From Kitasatospora sp. NA04385 (lineage in GTDB: Bacteria; Actinomycetota; Actinomycetes; Streptomycetales; Streptomycetaceae): a stretch of 64,000 nt of DNA. The notes under the pieces are model-generated. The model was not told where the DNA came from and ran no database searches. It saw nothing but the letters and a program-made list of their open reading frames with translations. This document shows, in pieces, positions 49,366-58,196 of this stretch (position 1 is its first letter; each line of letters opens with the position of its first letter). The stretch is taken from contig NZ_CP054919.1 of the NCBI RefSeq assembly GCF_013364235.1, positions 5,364,267 through 5,428,266 of the forward strand, written 5' to 3'. The position numbers and the translations under genes were made by a program.

Positions 49366-50778
49366 ATGGCTAAGGCACCCGTTCTCACCCCCCAGGCGGA
49401 AGACTTCCCCCGCTGGTACCAGGACCTCATCAACAAGGCCGAGCTGGCCGACAACGGTCCGGTGCGCGGCACCATGGTCATCCGACCGTACGGCTACGGC
49501 CTGTGGGAGCGGATGCAGCAGGAGATGGACGCGCGGATCAAGAAGGCCGGCGCGCAGAACGCCTACTTCCCGATGTTCATCCCGCAGTCCTACCTGACCA
49601 AGGAGGCCGAGCACGTCGAGGGCTTCGCCCCCGAGCTCGCGGTGGTCACCCACGGCGGCGGCAAGGAGCTGGAGGAGCCGGTCGTCGTCCGGCCCACCTC
49701 CGAGACCATCATCAACGAGTACTTCTCCAAGTGGGTGCAGAGCCACCGCGACCTGCCGCTGCTGATCAACCAGTGGGCCAACGTGGTCCGCTGGGAGCTG
49801 CGCCCGCGCGTCTTCCTGCGCACCACCGAGTTCCTCTGGCAGGAGGGCCACACCGCCCACGCCACCTACGAGGACGCCCGCGCGTACGCCTCGCGGATCC
49901 ACACCGACGTCTACGGCGACTTCATGACCAACGTCCTGGGCATCGACGTGGTCCTCGGCCGCAAGACCGCCAAGGAGCGCTTCGCCGGCGCCATCAACAC
50001 CCTCACCCTCGAAGGCATGATGGGCGACGGCAAGGCGCTGCAGATGGGCACCAGCCACGAGCTGGGCCAGAACTTCGCCAAGGCCTTCAACACCACCTAC
50101 CAGCTGCAGGGCGCCGAGCGCGAGTACGTCTGGCAGACCTCCTGGGGCGTCTCCACCCGCATGGTCGGCGGCCTGATCATGTCGCACGGCGACGACAACG
50201 GCCTGCGGGTGCCGCCGCGGCTGGCCGCCGTCCAGGCCGTGGTGCTCGCCATCAAGGGCGACGACGCGGTGCTGGCGAAGGTCCGCGAGATCGGCGCCCG
50301 GCTGGAGGCCGCGGGCGTCCGGGTGGTCGTCGACGACCGCACCGACACCCCGTTCGGCCGCCGCGCCGTGGACTGGGAGCTCAAGGGCGTCCCGCTGCGC
50401 ATCGAGGTCGGCCCGCGCGACCTGGAGGCCGGCACCGCGATGCTGGTCCGCCGGATCGCCGGCGGCAAGGAGCCGGTCGCGGTCGACTCCCTGGCCGCGA
50501 TCGTCCCTGGCATCCTGGAGGAGGACCAGGCGCAGCTGCTGCGCGAGTCCCGCGAGCGCCGCGAGTCCCGCACCGTGGACGTCAAGGACATCGACGAGGC
50601 CGTCGAGGCCGCGGCCACCGGCTGGGGCCGGATCTCCTGGGCCGACCTCGGCCCCGAGGGCGAGGCCAAGCTGGCCGAGCAGGGCGTCTCGGTGCGCTGC
50701 CTGATCGCCGCGGACGGCACCGTTCCGGCCGCCGACGACCAGCCCGGCAACCTCGCCCTGGTCGCCCGCGCGTACTGA
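49366..50778 (+). CDS. proS: Prolyl-tRNA synthetase, archaeal/eukaryotic-like type
   Basis: 470-aa class II synthetase charging tRNA(Pro). Motif 2 region is FLRTTEFLWQEGHTAH and motif 3 is SHGDDNGLRVPPRLA. It lacks the large editing insert between motifs 2 and 3 and has the C-terminal domain ending in Tyr, so it belongs to the short ProS type shared with archaea and eukaryotes and common in actinobacteria. ATG at 49366; see the promoter just upstream. Confidence 0.96.
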   Translation: MAKAPVLTPQAEDFPRWYQDLINKAELADNGPVRGTMVIRPYGYGLWERMQQEMDARIKKAGAQNAYFPMFIPQSYLTKEAEHVEGFAPELAVVTHGGGKELEEPVVVRPTSETIINEYFSKWVQSHRDLPLLINQWANVVRWELRPRVFLRTTEFLWQEGHTAHATYEDARAYASRIHTDVYGDFMTNVLGIDVVLGRKTAKERFAGAINTLTLEGMMGDGKALQMGTSHELGQNFAKAFNTTYQLQGAEREYVWQTSWGVSTRMVGGLIMSHGDDNGLRVPPRLAAVQAVVLAIKGDDAVLAKVREIGARLEAAGVRVVVDDRTDTPFGRRAVDWELKGVPLRIEVGPRDLEAGTAMLVRRIAGGKEPVAVDSLAAIVPGILEEDQAQLLRESRERRESRTVDVKDIDEAVEAAATGWGRISWADLGPEGEAKLAEQGVSVRCLIAADGTVPAADDQPGNLALVARAY

Positions 50779-50785
50779 TCCGGAC

Positions 50786-50826
50786 CGCGGGCGGGGGCCC
50801 GGAGAATTCCGGAACCCCGGCCCGCG
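50786..50826 (+). terminator. Imperfect terminator hairpin after proS
   Basis: CGCGGGC at 50786 and GCCCGCG ending at 50826 close a long stem that also pairs CCGGAG/ CCGG around AATTC. It lies 8 bases after proS. Confidence 0.55.
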
Positions 50827-51131
50827 TGCTGGCAGTTGAGACTACTGACCAGTCAACTCCCCGAGGTACCCCACAAGCGGTACGGTATACGGCCCGTGGC
50901 CCTGTCAATTTTCGGACAGGTCGCGGGCCGTCCGTCGTGGGGATGTTGGGCTCCGCGGCGGGTGCCGAAGCCCGGCGAAACCCGCCGGGTCCACACGTGC
51001 AGGGGGTTGGTCTTGCGTCAGTCCGGAGCCGCGCAATTCGCGCGCGAAAATGCGTTCCTGAGAGTCCGCTGGGAATTCCCGAACACGGGTGCCCACCGGA
51101 ACATCGGCTCTCTCCCCATCGTTGGTACAGC
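50827..51131 (+). other. 305-base gap with RNA-like hairpins
   Basis: No supported protein gene. It includes a two-step hairpin, outer GGCCCG/CGGGCC (50891-50896 with 50924-50929) and inner CCTGTC/GACAGG (50901-50906 with 50915-50920) around AATTTTCG, then CCCGGCG/CGCCGGG (50971-50989). The stretch 51000-51130 is unusually AT-rich for this genome. It may be a structured leader of the 51132 gene or a small RNA. Confidence 0.4.
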
Positions 51132-51710
51132 GTGAGCACGACACAGCCCCTCGTCCTCGCGGCCGAACTGGCCGCCGCCTGGAGCGACATCCAGGCCCAC
51201 CACCGGGACCTGCCCGACCTGGCGTCGCCCGAGGCGCTGATCGGCGAGTCCTCGTCCGCCTGCGGCACCCAGCTCAACTTCGAGCGGCTGCTGCACGAGG
51301 CCGCCCACGGCCTGGCCGCCGCCCGGGAGATCCGCGACACCTCGCGGGCCGGCCGCTACCACAACCGCCGCTTCCTGCTGCTCGCCTCCGAGCTGGGCCT
51401 GGCCCACCCGGTCGAGCCGCACGCCAGCAGCGGCTTCTCCCAGGTGACGATGGGGCACGAGACCCGCGACCGCTACGCCGAGACCATCGAGCGTCTCGAC
51501 CGCGCGCTCGGGGCGCACCAGCTCGCCGTGGCCGGCGAGGGCAACCACCGCGCCTTCCGCGGCCCGGCCGCCCGGCACGGCTCCTCGGGCGGCGGCGTCC
51601 GGGTCAAGGCGGTGTGCGGCTGCGGTCGCAACGTCCGCGTGGTCCCGTCCGTGCTGGCCCAGGCCGCGATCGTCTGCGGCGCCTGCCAGCAGCCGTTCAA
51701 GATCGCCTGA
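51132..51710 (+). CDS. Hypothetical protein with C-terminal zinc-ribbon-like motif
   Basis: 192-aa protein of unknown function. The first 140 residues look helical (VLAAELAAAWSDIQAHHRDL; FERLLHEAAHGLAAAREIRD). The last 40 contain VCGCGRNVRVVPSVL and VCGACQQPFKIA, a CxC...CxxC arrangement like a zinc ribbon. HEAAH alone is not proof of a protease, since the rest of a zincin is missing. GTG at 51132 lacks a clear ribosome binding site. It precedes the rpsP operon on the same strand. Confidence 0.75.
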   Translation: MSTTQPLVLAAELAAAWSDIQAHHRDLPDLASPEALIGESSSACGTQLNFERLLHEAAHGLAAAREIRDTSRAGRYHNRRFLLLASELGLAHPVEPHASSGFSQVTMGHETRDRYAETIERLDRALGAHQLAVAGEGNHRAFRGPAARHGSSGGGVRVKAVCGCGRNVRVVPSVLAQAAIVCGACQQPFKIA

Positions 51711-52053
51711 ACCCTCCGTACGACGCCGGACCGAACGGTGGCCGACCACGGACGCCGTTTGGCCGGAACGGACTGCTTGACCGGGACGCGGGCGGGGTGC
51801 CCGCGGCCCGTCCGGGAGTACCGCTGTCGCCCGGGCCGCCAGGCCCGAGGAGGCCCGGAGGCCCTGCCGTACCGTGCGGGGGCGCGGTTCGGGGGGGCCT
51901 TCGCGATGTGGCAGAATGGATGGCTGAGTACTCGGCAGCCCAGCAGGACCCTCTCTCCCAAAGGCTGGCGTGTCCCTTGAACGGCACCTCTCGCCGCAGC
52001 CCCACGCGGCGGAGCGCTGCTCACCCACGTCAAAACCAGGAGAATCCACACCC
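51711..52053 (+). promoter_or_regulatory. 343-base leader/promoter region of the rpsP operon
   Basis: No gene seen. GCGGGC/GCCCGC (51788-51804) may terminate the 51132 gene. CAGAAT at 51912-51917 with TTCGGG 18 bases upstream is the best promoter guess, leaving a leader of about 130 bases before rpsP, where ribosomal proteins or growth signals could act. The Shine-Dalgarno AGGAGA lies at 52038-52043. Confidence 0.4.
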
Positions 52054-52482
52054 GTGGCTGTCAAGATCAAGCTGAAGCGTCTGGGCAAGATCCGCGCCCC
52101 GCACTACCGCATCGTCGTCGCCGACTCGCGCACCAAGCGTGACGGCCGCGCGATCGAGGAGATCGGCATCTACCAGCCGACCTACAACCCCTCGAAGATC
52201 GAGGTCGACGGCGAGCGCGCCCAGTACTGGCTGTCCGTCGGCGCCCAGCCGACCGAGCCGGTGCTCGCCATCCTCAAGCTGACCGGCGACTGGCAGAAGT
52301 TCAAGGGCCTGCCGGCTCCGGAGCCGCTGAAGGTGGCCGAGCCCAAGGTCGAGGACTTCTCGCACCTGTTCGCCAAGGCCGTCGCCGGCTTCGAGGACGC
52401 CACCACCGGTGTCGCCATCACCCCGAAGGCCAAGAAGTCGGACAAGGCTGACGAGGCCGAGGCCGCTTCCACCGAGGCCTGA
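52054..52482 (+). CDS. rpsP: 30S ribosomal protein S16
   Basis: 142-aa S16. The canonical domain [21 protein letters not shown] through residue 80 is followed by about 60 extra residues rich in Lys, Glu and Ala, usual in streptomycetes. GTG at 52054 with AGGAGA 10 bases upstream. The open frame extends to 51970 but that part is not S16. First gene of rpsP-khpA-rimM-trmD-rplS. Confidence 0.97.
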   Translation: MAVKIKLKRLGKIRAPHYRIVVADSRTKRDGRAIEEIGIYQPTYNPSKIEVDGERAQYWLSVGAQPTEPVLAILKLTGDWQKFKGLPAPEPLKVAEPKVEDFSHLFAKAVAGFEDATTGVAITPKAKKSDKADEAEAASTEA

Positions 52483-52484
52483 GC

Positions 52485-52724
52485 ATGATCGAGGAAGCCC
52501 TCGACCACCTGGTGAAGGGCATCGTCGAGCACCCCGACGAGGTGCAGGTCCGTTCGCGCAACCTGCGCCGCGGCCACACCATCGAGGTGCGAGTGCACCC
52601 TGACGACCTCGGCAAGGTGATCGGCCGGGGCGGCCGCACGGCACGCGCGCTGCGCACCGTGGTCGGCGCCCTGGGCGGACGCAACGTCCGGGTCGACCTG
52701 GTCGACGTGGACAGCCTCCGCTGA
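52485..52724 (+). CDS. khpA: KH-domain RNA-binding protein KhpA
   Basis: 79-aa single KH domain with the RNA-binding loop IGRGGRTAR and the surrounding helices. KhpA binds RNA, often with KhpB, and affects division and translation in Gram-positive bacteria. It starts 2 bases after the rpsP stop, so translation is coupled. Confidence 0.95.
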   Translation: MIEEALDHLVKGIVEHPDEVQVRSRNLRRGHTIEVRVHPDDLGKVIGRGGRTARALRTVVGALGGRNVRVDLVDVDSLR

Positions 52725-52875
52725 CCTCCGCTCGACCGCCGAGGGCGCCGACCGCCAGGTCGGCCACCGGGTTTCAGGACCGGCCGGGACGCATCCGTCG
52801 TCCCGGCCGGTCCTTCCCGTTTCCGGGGCACCCCGCCCCCTTCCCGTGCCACCACCTCTCAGGAGAACGATCACC

Positions 52876-53523
52876 GTGCAGCTCGTCGTCGGCAGGATCG
52901 GCCGTGCCCACGGCATCCGGGGGGACGTCAGCGTCGAAGTCCGCACCGACGAGCCGGAACTGCGGCTCGGGCCCGGCGCGGTCCTCCTCACCGACCCCGC
53001 CGCCACCGGACCGCTGACCGTCGAGACCGGCCGGGTGCACAGCGGGCGCCTGCTGCTGCGCTTCGCCGGCGTCAAGGACCGCACCGCCGCCGAGGCCCTG
53101 CGCGGCACCCTGCTGATCGCCGAGGTCGACCCGGACGAGACCCCCGACGACCCGGACGAGTACTACGACCACCAGCTCATCGGCCTGGACGTGGTGCTGG
53201 CCGACGGCACCCCGGTCGGCGAGCTCACCGAGGTGGTCCACCTCCCGTACCAGGACCTGCTCACGGTCGAACGCCCCGACGGCACCGAGGTGCTGATCCC
53301 GTTCGTCGAGCAGATCGTCCCCACCATCGACCTGGACGAGCAGCGCGTCGTCATCACCCCGCCGCCCGGCCTGATCGACCCGGTCGACGCGGACGCTGAT
53401 GCCGGTGCCGGTGCCGGTGCCGGTGCCGGTGCGGACTCGGACTCGGACTCCGACCTGGACTCGGACTCGGACGGGAACTCGGGCTCGGACTCGGACTCGG
53501 GCGGGAAGGGTGGCGGCGCGTGA
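52876..53523 (+). CDS. rimM: Ribosome maturation factor RimM
   Basis: 215-aa factor for 30S head assembly that binds S19. RimM N-terminal domain ([16 protein letters not shown]) and PRC-barrel domain ([36 protein letters not shown]) are complete by residue 170. The last 45 residues are Asp-Ala-Gly-Ala and Asp-Ser repeats from simple-sequence DNA and are not part of the family. GTG at 52876 with AGGAGA upstream. It overlaps trmD as GTGA. Confidence 0.96.
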   Translation: MQLVVGRIGRAHGIRGDVSVEVRTDEPELRLGPGAVLLTDPAATGPLTVETGRVHSGRLLLRFAGVKDRTAAEALRGTLLIAEVDPDETPDDPDEYYDHQLIGLDVVLADGTPVGELTEVVHLPYQDLLTVERPDGTEVLIPFVEQIVPTIDLDEQRVVITPPPGLIDPVDADADAGAGAGAGAGADSDSDSDLDSDSDGNSGSDSDSGGKGGGA

Positions 53524-54347
53524 GCGACATGCGGATCGACGTCGTCACGATCTTCCCCGAGTACCTGGAGCCGCTGAACGTCTCCCTGGTCGGCAAGGCG
53601 CGGGCCCGCGGCCAGCTGGACGTGCACCTGCACGACCTGCGGTCGTGGACCACCGACATCCACCGCACCGTGGACGACACGCCCTACGGCGGCGGCCCCG
53701 GCATGGTGATGAAGCCCGAGCCGTGGGGTGCCGCGCTGGACGCCGTCCTGGCCGCCGGGCCCGAGGGCGAGGTGCCGACCCTGGTGGTGCCCACCCCCAG
53801 CGGGCGCCCCTTCACCCAGGAGCTCGCCCAGGACCTCGCCGGCCGCCCCTGGCTCGCCTTCGCGCCCGCCCGCTACGAGGGCATCGACCGGCGGGTCATC
53901 GAGGAGGCCGCGACCCGGATGCCGGTGGTCGAGACCTCCATCGGCGACTACGTGCTGGCCGGCGGCGAGGTCGCCGTGCTGGTCATGGTCGAGGCGATCG
54001 CCCGGCTGCTGCCCGGCGTGCTGGGCAACGCCGAGTCGCACCGCGACGACTCCTTCGCCCCCGGCGCCATGGCCGACCTGCTGGAGGGCCCGGTGTACAC
54101 CAAGCCGGCCGAGTGGCGCGGCCGCGAGGTGCCGGAGGTCCTGCTCAGCGGACACCACGGGAAGATCGCCCAGTGGCGGCGCGAGCAGGCTTTCGCCCGC
54201 ACCCTCGACAACCGGCCCGACCTGGTGGCCCGTTGGCAGCGGGACGCGTTCAGCAAGAAGGAGCGCGAGGCGCTCAGCGTGCTGGGCCTGGCCTGGGACG
54301 AGACCACCGGCCGATTTCGGTCCGCGGCCGAGCCTGTGGAACAATAG
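53520..54347 (+). CDS. trmD: tRNA (guanine(37)-N(1))-methyltransferase TrmD
   Basis: 275-aa SPOUT methyltransferase modifying G37 next to the anticodon. [13 protein letters not shown] near the start, [12 protein letters not shown], and the trefoil-knot [15 protein letters not shown] are present. GTG at 53520 overlaps the rimM stop; ATG at 53529 is equally possible and would match the shorter starts of relatives. Confidence 0.96.
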   Translation: MSDMRIDVVTIFPEYLEPLNVSLVGKARARGQLDVHLHDLRSWTTDIHRTVDDTPYGGGPGMVMKPEPWGAALDAVLAAGPEGEVPTLVVPTPSGRPFTQELAQDLAGRPWLAFAPARYEGIDRRVIEEAATRMPVVETSIGDYVLAGGEVAVLVMVEAIARLLPGVLGNAESHRDDSFAPGAMADLLEGPVYTKPAEWRGREVPEVLLSGHHGKIAQWRREQAFARTLDNRPDLVARWQRDAFSKKEREALSVLGLAWDETTGRFRSAAEPVEQ

Positions 54348-54502
54348 GCGACTGCTGTCTGTCGCCCGGCTCCCGTCCAGGGAGTCAGTGGACCGGTGCC
54401 CCCGCCACGGGGGGATCACCGCCAGCCGAAGCGGCCCGCAGCACCACCCAGTTGACACGAATATCCGTGGGCGGCCCGTGGCGCCTGCGATGGAGAGCAA
54501 CG

Positions 54503-54853
54503 ATGAGCAACAAGCTCGCTGCTGTCGACGCGGCTTCGCTGCGTACCGACGTCCCCGCCTTCCGCCCCGGCGACACCCTCAAGGTGCACGTCCGAGTCAT
54601 CGAAGGCAACCGCTCGCGCGTCCAGGTCTTCCAGGGCGTCGTCATCCGTCGCCACGGCGCCGGCATCGGTGAGACCTTCACCGTTCGCAAGGTCAGCTTC
54701 AACGTCGGCGTCGAGCGCACCTTCCCGGTGCACACCCCGGTCGTCGAGAAGATCGAGGTCGTGACCCGCGGTGCGGTCCGCCGCGCCAAGCTGTACTACC
54801 TGCGTGACCTCCGCGGCAAGGCCGCGAAGATCAAGGAGAAGCGCGACGCGTGA
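54503..54853 (+). CDS. rplS: 50S ribosomal protein L19
   Basis: 116-aa L19, located at the subunit interface. It includes [30 protein letters not shown] and the end [21 protein letters not shown] at 54503 has GGAGAG upstream. It is 155 bases from trmD, a gap that holds no gene. Confidence 0.97.
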   Translation: MSNKLAAVDAASLRTDVPAFRPGDTLKVHVRVIEGNRSRVQVFQGVVIRRHGAGIGETFTVRKVSFNVGVERTFPVHTPVVEKIEVVTRGAVRRAKLYYLRDLRGKAAKIKEKRDA

Positions 54854-54903
54854 TCGCGCGGGCTCGACGGGGTCGGCCCTCCTTCCGGTGTAGACCGGGG
54901 GGA

Positions 54904-54909
54904 TAAGCT
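54904..54909 (+). promoter_or_regulatory. Candidate leaderless promoter of the first signal peptidase gene
   Basis: TAAGCT ends 8 bases before the ATG at 54918. No ribosome binding site lies between. Confidence 0.35.
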
Positions 54910-54917
54910 CACCCCCG

Positions 54918-55889
54918 ATGAGCACGCACGAGCCACCGACGGACCGCGACGGCAGTCCCGCACCCACGGGTGCGGACTCGCCGACGCGGTCCGCCGTCGT
55001 TTCCGCCCCCGGACCAGCTCTCGGTACCGACCCGCGCCCCGGCCAGGCCGCCGGTCCGGACCTCGGCTCGGCCACCGGTGAGAGCGGCGTGGGCGCCGGC
55101 GGCACCGACGGTGGTACGGATGGCGGTGCGGGCGGTGGTACGGACGGCGGCGACAACAGCACCGACGGCGATGACGGCGACGACGCCACCGAGGGCGCCG
55201 ACGGCGAGGTAGACGGCGGGGGCGGGCGGCGGTGGTCGCGGGACCTGCTGTGGATCGGCGCGGTGTGCGTGGTCGTCCTGCTGCTGGTGAACGCCTTCGT
55301 GGCGCGGCCGTTCGCGGTGCCGTCCGGTTCGATGGATGGCACGCTGGAGCCCGGCGACCGGGTGCTGGTCAACCAGCTCGCGTACGCCTTCGGCGGGCAC
55401 CCCCGGCGGGGCGACGTGGTGGTCTTCGACGGCATCGGCTCCTTCCTGCCGTACCAGCACGAACCGTCCGGGCTGAAGCGCCTGTTGGCCGGGGCTGGTC
55501 TCGCCCCCGCCGGCGACACGGTCTACGTGAAGCGGGTGATCGGCGTCGGCGGTGACCGGATCACCTGCTGCGGCACCGACGGCCGCCTGAAGGTCAACGG
55601 GGTGGCGCTGGACGAGAGCGCGTACCTGTTCCCGGGCGACGCGCCCTCCGCCGTGCCCTTCGACATCGTCGTCCCCGCGGGCCGGCTCTGGGTGATGGGC
55701 GACCATCGCAGTGTCTCCCGCGACTCCCGCGACCACCTCGGCGAGCCCGGCGGCGGCGCCGTGCCCGAGGACAAGGTGATCGGCCGCGCGGACTGGGTGA
55801 TGTTCCCCCTCGGCCGTGCCACCTCCCTCGACCGCCCGGCGGCGTTCGCCGCGATTGAGGGGACGGGTGGCCATGGGGAGCAGAGGTAG
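54918..55889 (+). CDS. lepB: Signal peptidase I (first of four)
   Basis: 323-aa type I signal peptidase that cleaves signal peptides outside the membrane. Catalytic Ser is about residue 138 (PSGSM) and Lys about residue 205 (VKRVIGVGGD). The closing GDHRSVSRDSR motif is intact. One membrane helix (about residues 112-130) follows a long cytoplasmic start of Gly/Asp/Thr repeats (GGTDGGTDGG). No second C-terminal helix is obvious. It leads the lepB cluster that in Streptomyces holds four sip genes (sipW, X, Y, Z). Confidence 0.95.
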   Translation: MSTHEPPTDRDGSPAPTGADSPTRSAVVSAPGPALGTDPRPGQAAGPDLGSATGESGVGAGGTDGGTDGGAGGGTDGGDNSTDGDDGDDATEGADGEVDGGGGRRWSRDLLWIGAVCVVVLLLVNAFVARPFAVPSGSMDGTLEPGDRVLVNQLAYAFGGHPRRGDVVVFDGIGSFLPYQHEPSGLKRLLAGAGLAPAGDTVYVKRVIGVGGDRITCCGTDGRLKVNGVALDESAYLFPGDAPSAVPFDIVVPAGRLWVMGDHRSVSRDSRDHLGEPGGGAVPEDKVIGRADWVMFPLGRATSLDRPAAFAAIEGTGGHGEQR

Positions 55890-56907
55890 ACCCCGGACCG
55901 CCCCCGACGGCCCGTCCGACTCCACCGCCGGTCCGGACCGCAGCGCCCGCACCGGCTCCGCGTCCGACTCCGACTCCGAGCCCGAGTCCGTGTACCTCCC
56001 GGCCGGTGGCGGTGGCGGTGGCGGTGGCGGTGTTGGTGCCTCCGACCCGGGGAGCCGTCCCGTCCGGGGCCGGGCCGAGCGTCGCCGCGCGGCCAAGCGC
56101 GCCGCGCGCCGTAGCCGGCGCTCTTTCCTGCGCGAGCTTCCGGTGATCGTGCTGGTCGCCCTGGTGATCGCGCTGGTGATGAAGACCTTCCTGCTCCAGG
56201 TGTTCGTGATCCCCTCCGGTTCGATGGAACAGACCCTGCAGATCGGTGACCGGGTCGTCGTGGACAAGCTCACCCCGTGGTTCGGCGCCGAGCCGGAGCG
56301 CGGTGAGGTGGTGGTCTTCAAGGACCCGGGCGGCTGGCTGGAGAACGACCACAAGCCGTCCACGGACGGACCCGTGATGCGGAACGTGAAGTCGCTGTTC
56401 TCCGCGGTGGGGCTCCTTCCCTCCGATGACGAACGGGACCTGATCAAGCGGGTGATCGGCGTCGGCGGTGACACCGTGGAGTGCTGCGACGAGCACGGCC
56501 GGGTGAGCGTGAACGGCACCCCGTTGGACGAGCCGTACATCGCGACCGGGAACTCGCCCTCGCGGATCACCTTCAAGGTGACGGTGCCCCCGGGCCGGCT
56601 CTGGGTGATGGGCGACCACCGCGACCTGTCCGCCGACTCCCGCTACCACATGGGCAATCCGGGCTCCGGAACGATCCCGGTGGGGAACGTGGTGGGGCGC
56701 GCCTTCGTGATCGCCTGGCCGCTCTCCCACTTCGGTCAACTAGACGTTCCCGATTCACTCTCCTCCCTGCCGGTGCGGGCCGCGGGATCGGCGGCCATCG
56801 GGCCGGTTCCTGCGGAACCCCCGCTCGTTATGGGTGTGTTGGGCGTCCTTCCGCTCCTCGTCCGGTGCCGCGGAACGCGCGGGAGGGACGGGCCGGTGGC
56901 CGACTGA
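55867..56907 (+). CDS. lepB: Signal peptidase I (second of four)
   Basis: 346-aa type I signal peptidase. Catalytic Ser about residue 119 (PSGSM), Lys about residue 194 (IKRVIGVGGD), and box E GDHRDLSADSRYH. An N-terminal basic and Gly-rich tail including nine or ten consecutive Gly precedes one membrane helix (VIVLVALVIALVMK). A hydrophobic C-terminal stretch (LVMGVLGVLPLLV) may be a second anchor. GTG at 55867 with GAGGGGAC upstream overlaps the previous gene by 23 bases; ATG 55873 is an alternative. Confidence 0.94.
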   Translation: MAMGSRGRPRTAPDGPSDSTAGPDRSARTGSASDSDSEPESVYLPAGGGGGGGGGVGASDPGSRPVRGRAERRRAAKRAARRSRRSFLRELPVIVLVALVIALVMKTFLLQVFVIPSGSMEQTLQIGDRVVVDKLTPWFGAEPERGEVVVFKDPGGWLENDHKPSTDGPVMRNVKSLFSAVGLLPSDDERDLIKRVIGVGGDTVECCDEHGRVSVNGTPLDEPYIATGNSPSRITFKVTVPPGRLWVMGDHRDLSADSRYHMGNPGSGTIPVGNVVGRAFVIAWPLSHFGQLDVPDSLSSLPVRAAGSAAIGPVPAEPPLVMGVLGVLPLLVRCRGTRGRDGPVAD

Positions 56908-57111
56908 CGTTCCGGCGGGCGCGTGGGAGCACGGGCGCGTCGACCGGGAGTGATAGAGAAGTGTGAAGTGCTCGGTTCCGGCCTGGTGTCGGGTCTGCCC
57001 CCGTAGGGCAAGCCAGAGGCGGGTTCTCGGCCGATCTCAGAGTGTGGTGCCCGCTGTGCGGCACTGGTGAGCGCGGACGCGCAGGCGTCCGCACAGCAGG
57101 GAGGAGATGTC

Positions 57112-58029
57112 GTGGGGGATCTGGTGATCGGTGCCCGCTCAGGTGCTCCGGAGCCCGACGGGGAACCCGTGGGCAACCAGGAGGGGGCGCACGCCGGCGA
57201 CGGCGAGGCGCTCCGGGACGCCGAGGCCGGGGCGGAAGCCGACGGAAGTACGGAGGCACCGTCCAGGAAGGCGCCCAAGCAGCGCTCCTTCTGGAAGGAG
57301 CTGCCGATCCTGATCGGCATCGCGCTGATCCTGGCCCTGGTGATCAAGACCTTCTTCGTCCAGGCGTTCTCGATCCCCTCGGGGTCGATGGAGAACACGC
57401 TCCAGGTCGGTGACCGCGTCCTGGTCGACAAGCTCACCCCGTGGTTCGGCTCCGAGCCGGAGCGCGGCGAGGTCGTGGTCTTCAAGGACCCGGGCGGCTG
57501 GCTGAACGACGAGCCGACCCAGCGCAGCGACAACTCCTTCGTGCGCGGCGTGCAGGACGTGTTCAGCTTCATCGGCCTGATGCCGTCCAGCGACGAGAAG
57601 GACCTGATCAAGCGCGTCATCGCGGTCGGCGGTGACACCGTGGAGTGCCAGGGCTCCGGCCCGGTCAAGGTGAACGGCGTGGCGCTCGACGAGCCGTACA
57701 TCTTCCCCGGCAACACCCCGTGCGGGGAGAAGCCGTTCGGGCCGGTGAACGTGCCCAAGGGCAGGATCTGGGTGATGGGCGACCACCGCGGCAACTCCCT
57801 GGACTCGCGGTACCACATGGACCAGCCGGGTGGCGGCACCGTGCCGGTCGGCAACGTGGTCGGCCGGGCGTTCGTGGTGGCCTGGCCGGTCGGCGACTGG
57901 GCGACGCTGCCCATCCCGGAGACGTTCGACCAGAAGGGCCTGGCCGCCGCCGGACCGCTCGCTCCGACCATGGCCGGCACGGCGCTCGCCGTCCCCGCCG
58001 TGTGGTGGCTGCGCCGGCGCCGCCGCTGA
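57112..58029 (+). CDS. lepB: Signal peptidase I (third of four)
   Basis: 305-aa type I signal peptidase most like the second (shared DKLTPWFG-x-EPERGEVVVF). Catalytic Ser about residue 92, Lys about residue 167, box E GDHRGNSLDSRYH. One N-terminal helix (ILIGIALILALVIK) and a C-terminal helix (MAGTALAVPAVWWL) with a basic RRRRR end give two anchors. GTG at 57112 chosen for its GGAGGAG 5-6 bases upstream; an in-frame GTG at 57067 lacks one. It follows a 204-base gap without genes. Confidence 0.95.
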   Translation: MGDLVIGARSGAPEPDGEPVGNQEGAHAGDGEALRDAEAGAEADGSTEAPSRKAPKQRSFWKELPILIGIALILALVIKTFFVQAFSIPSGSMENTLQVGDRVLVDKLTPWFGSEPERGEVVVFKDPGGWLNDEPTQRSDNSFVRGVQDVFSFIGLMPSSDEKDLIKRVIAVGGDTVECQGSGPVKVNGVALDEPYIFPGNTPCGEKPFGPVNVPKGRIWVMGDHRGNSLDSRYHMDQPGGGTVPVGNVVGRAFVVAWPVGDWATLPIPETFDQKGLAAAGPLAPTMAGTALAVPAVWWLRRRRR

Positions 58030-58196
58030 CCGGACACCGACCGGTCGGGAACGCCTCTTGCGCGGGCCGTGGTACTGGCGAGTAATCTGCTCGCACGTGC
58101 CGCGGCCCGCAGCGCTGTCCGGACCGGGACGGCCGACCGCGGACCGGCCGCCGGTGCTCCGGCGGGGCAGCCTGGAGCCAGGAGAGGGCGGAGCCG

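Noticed and set aside
50836-51135. 99-codon frame upstream of the 51132 gene
   Set aside because: Its composition lacks the third-position GC bias of real genes here and it has no family match; hairpins explain the region better.
51285-51310. HEAAH as a metalloprotease site in the 51132 protein
   Set aside because: It is HExxH by chance in a helical stretch; no third ligand or zincin context.
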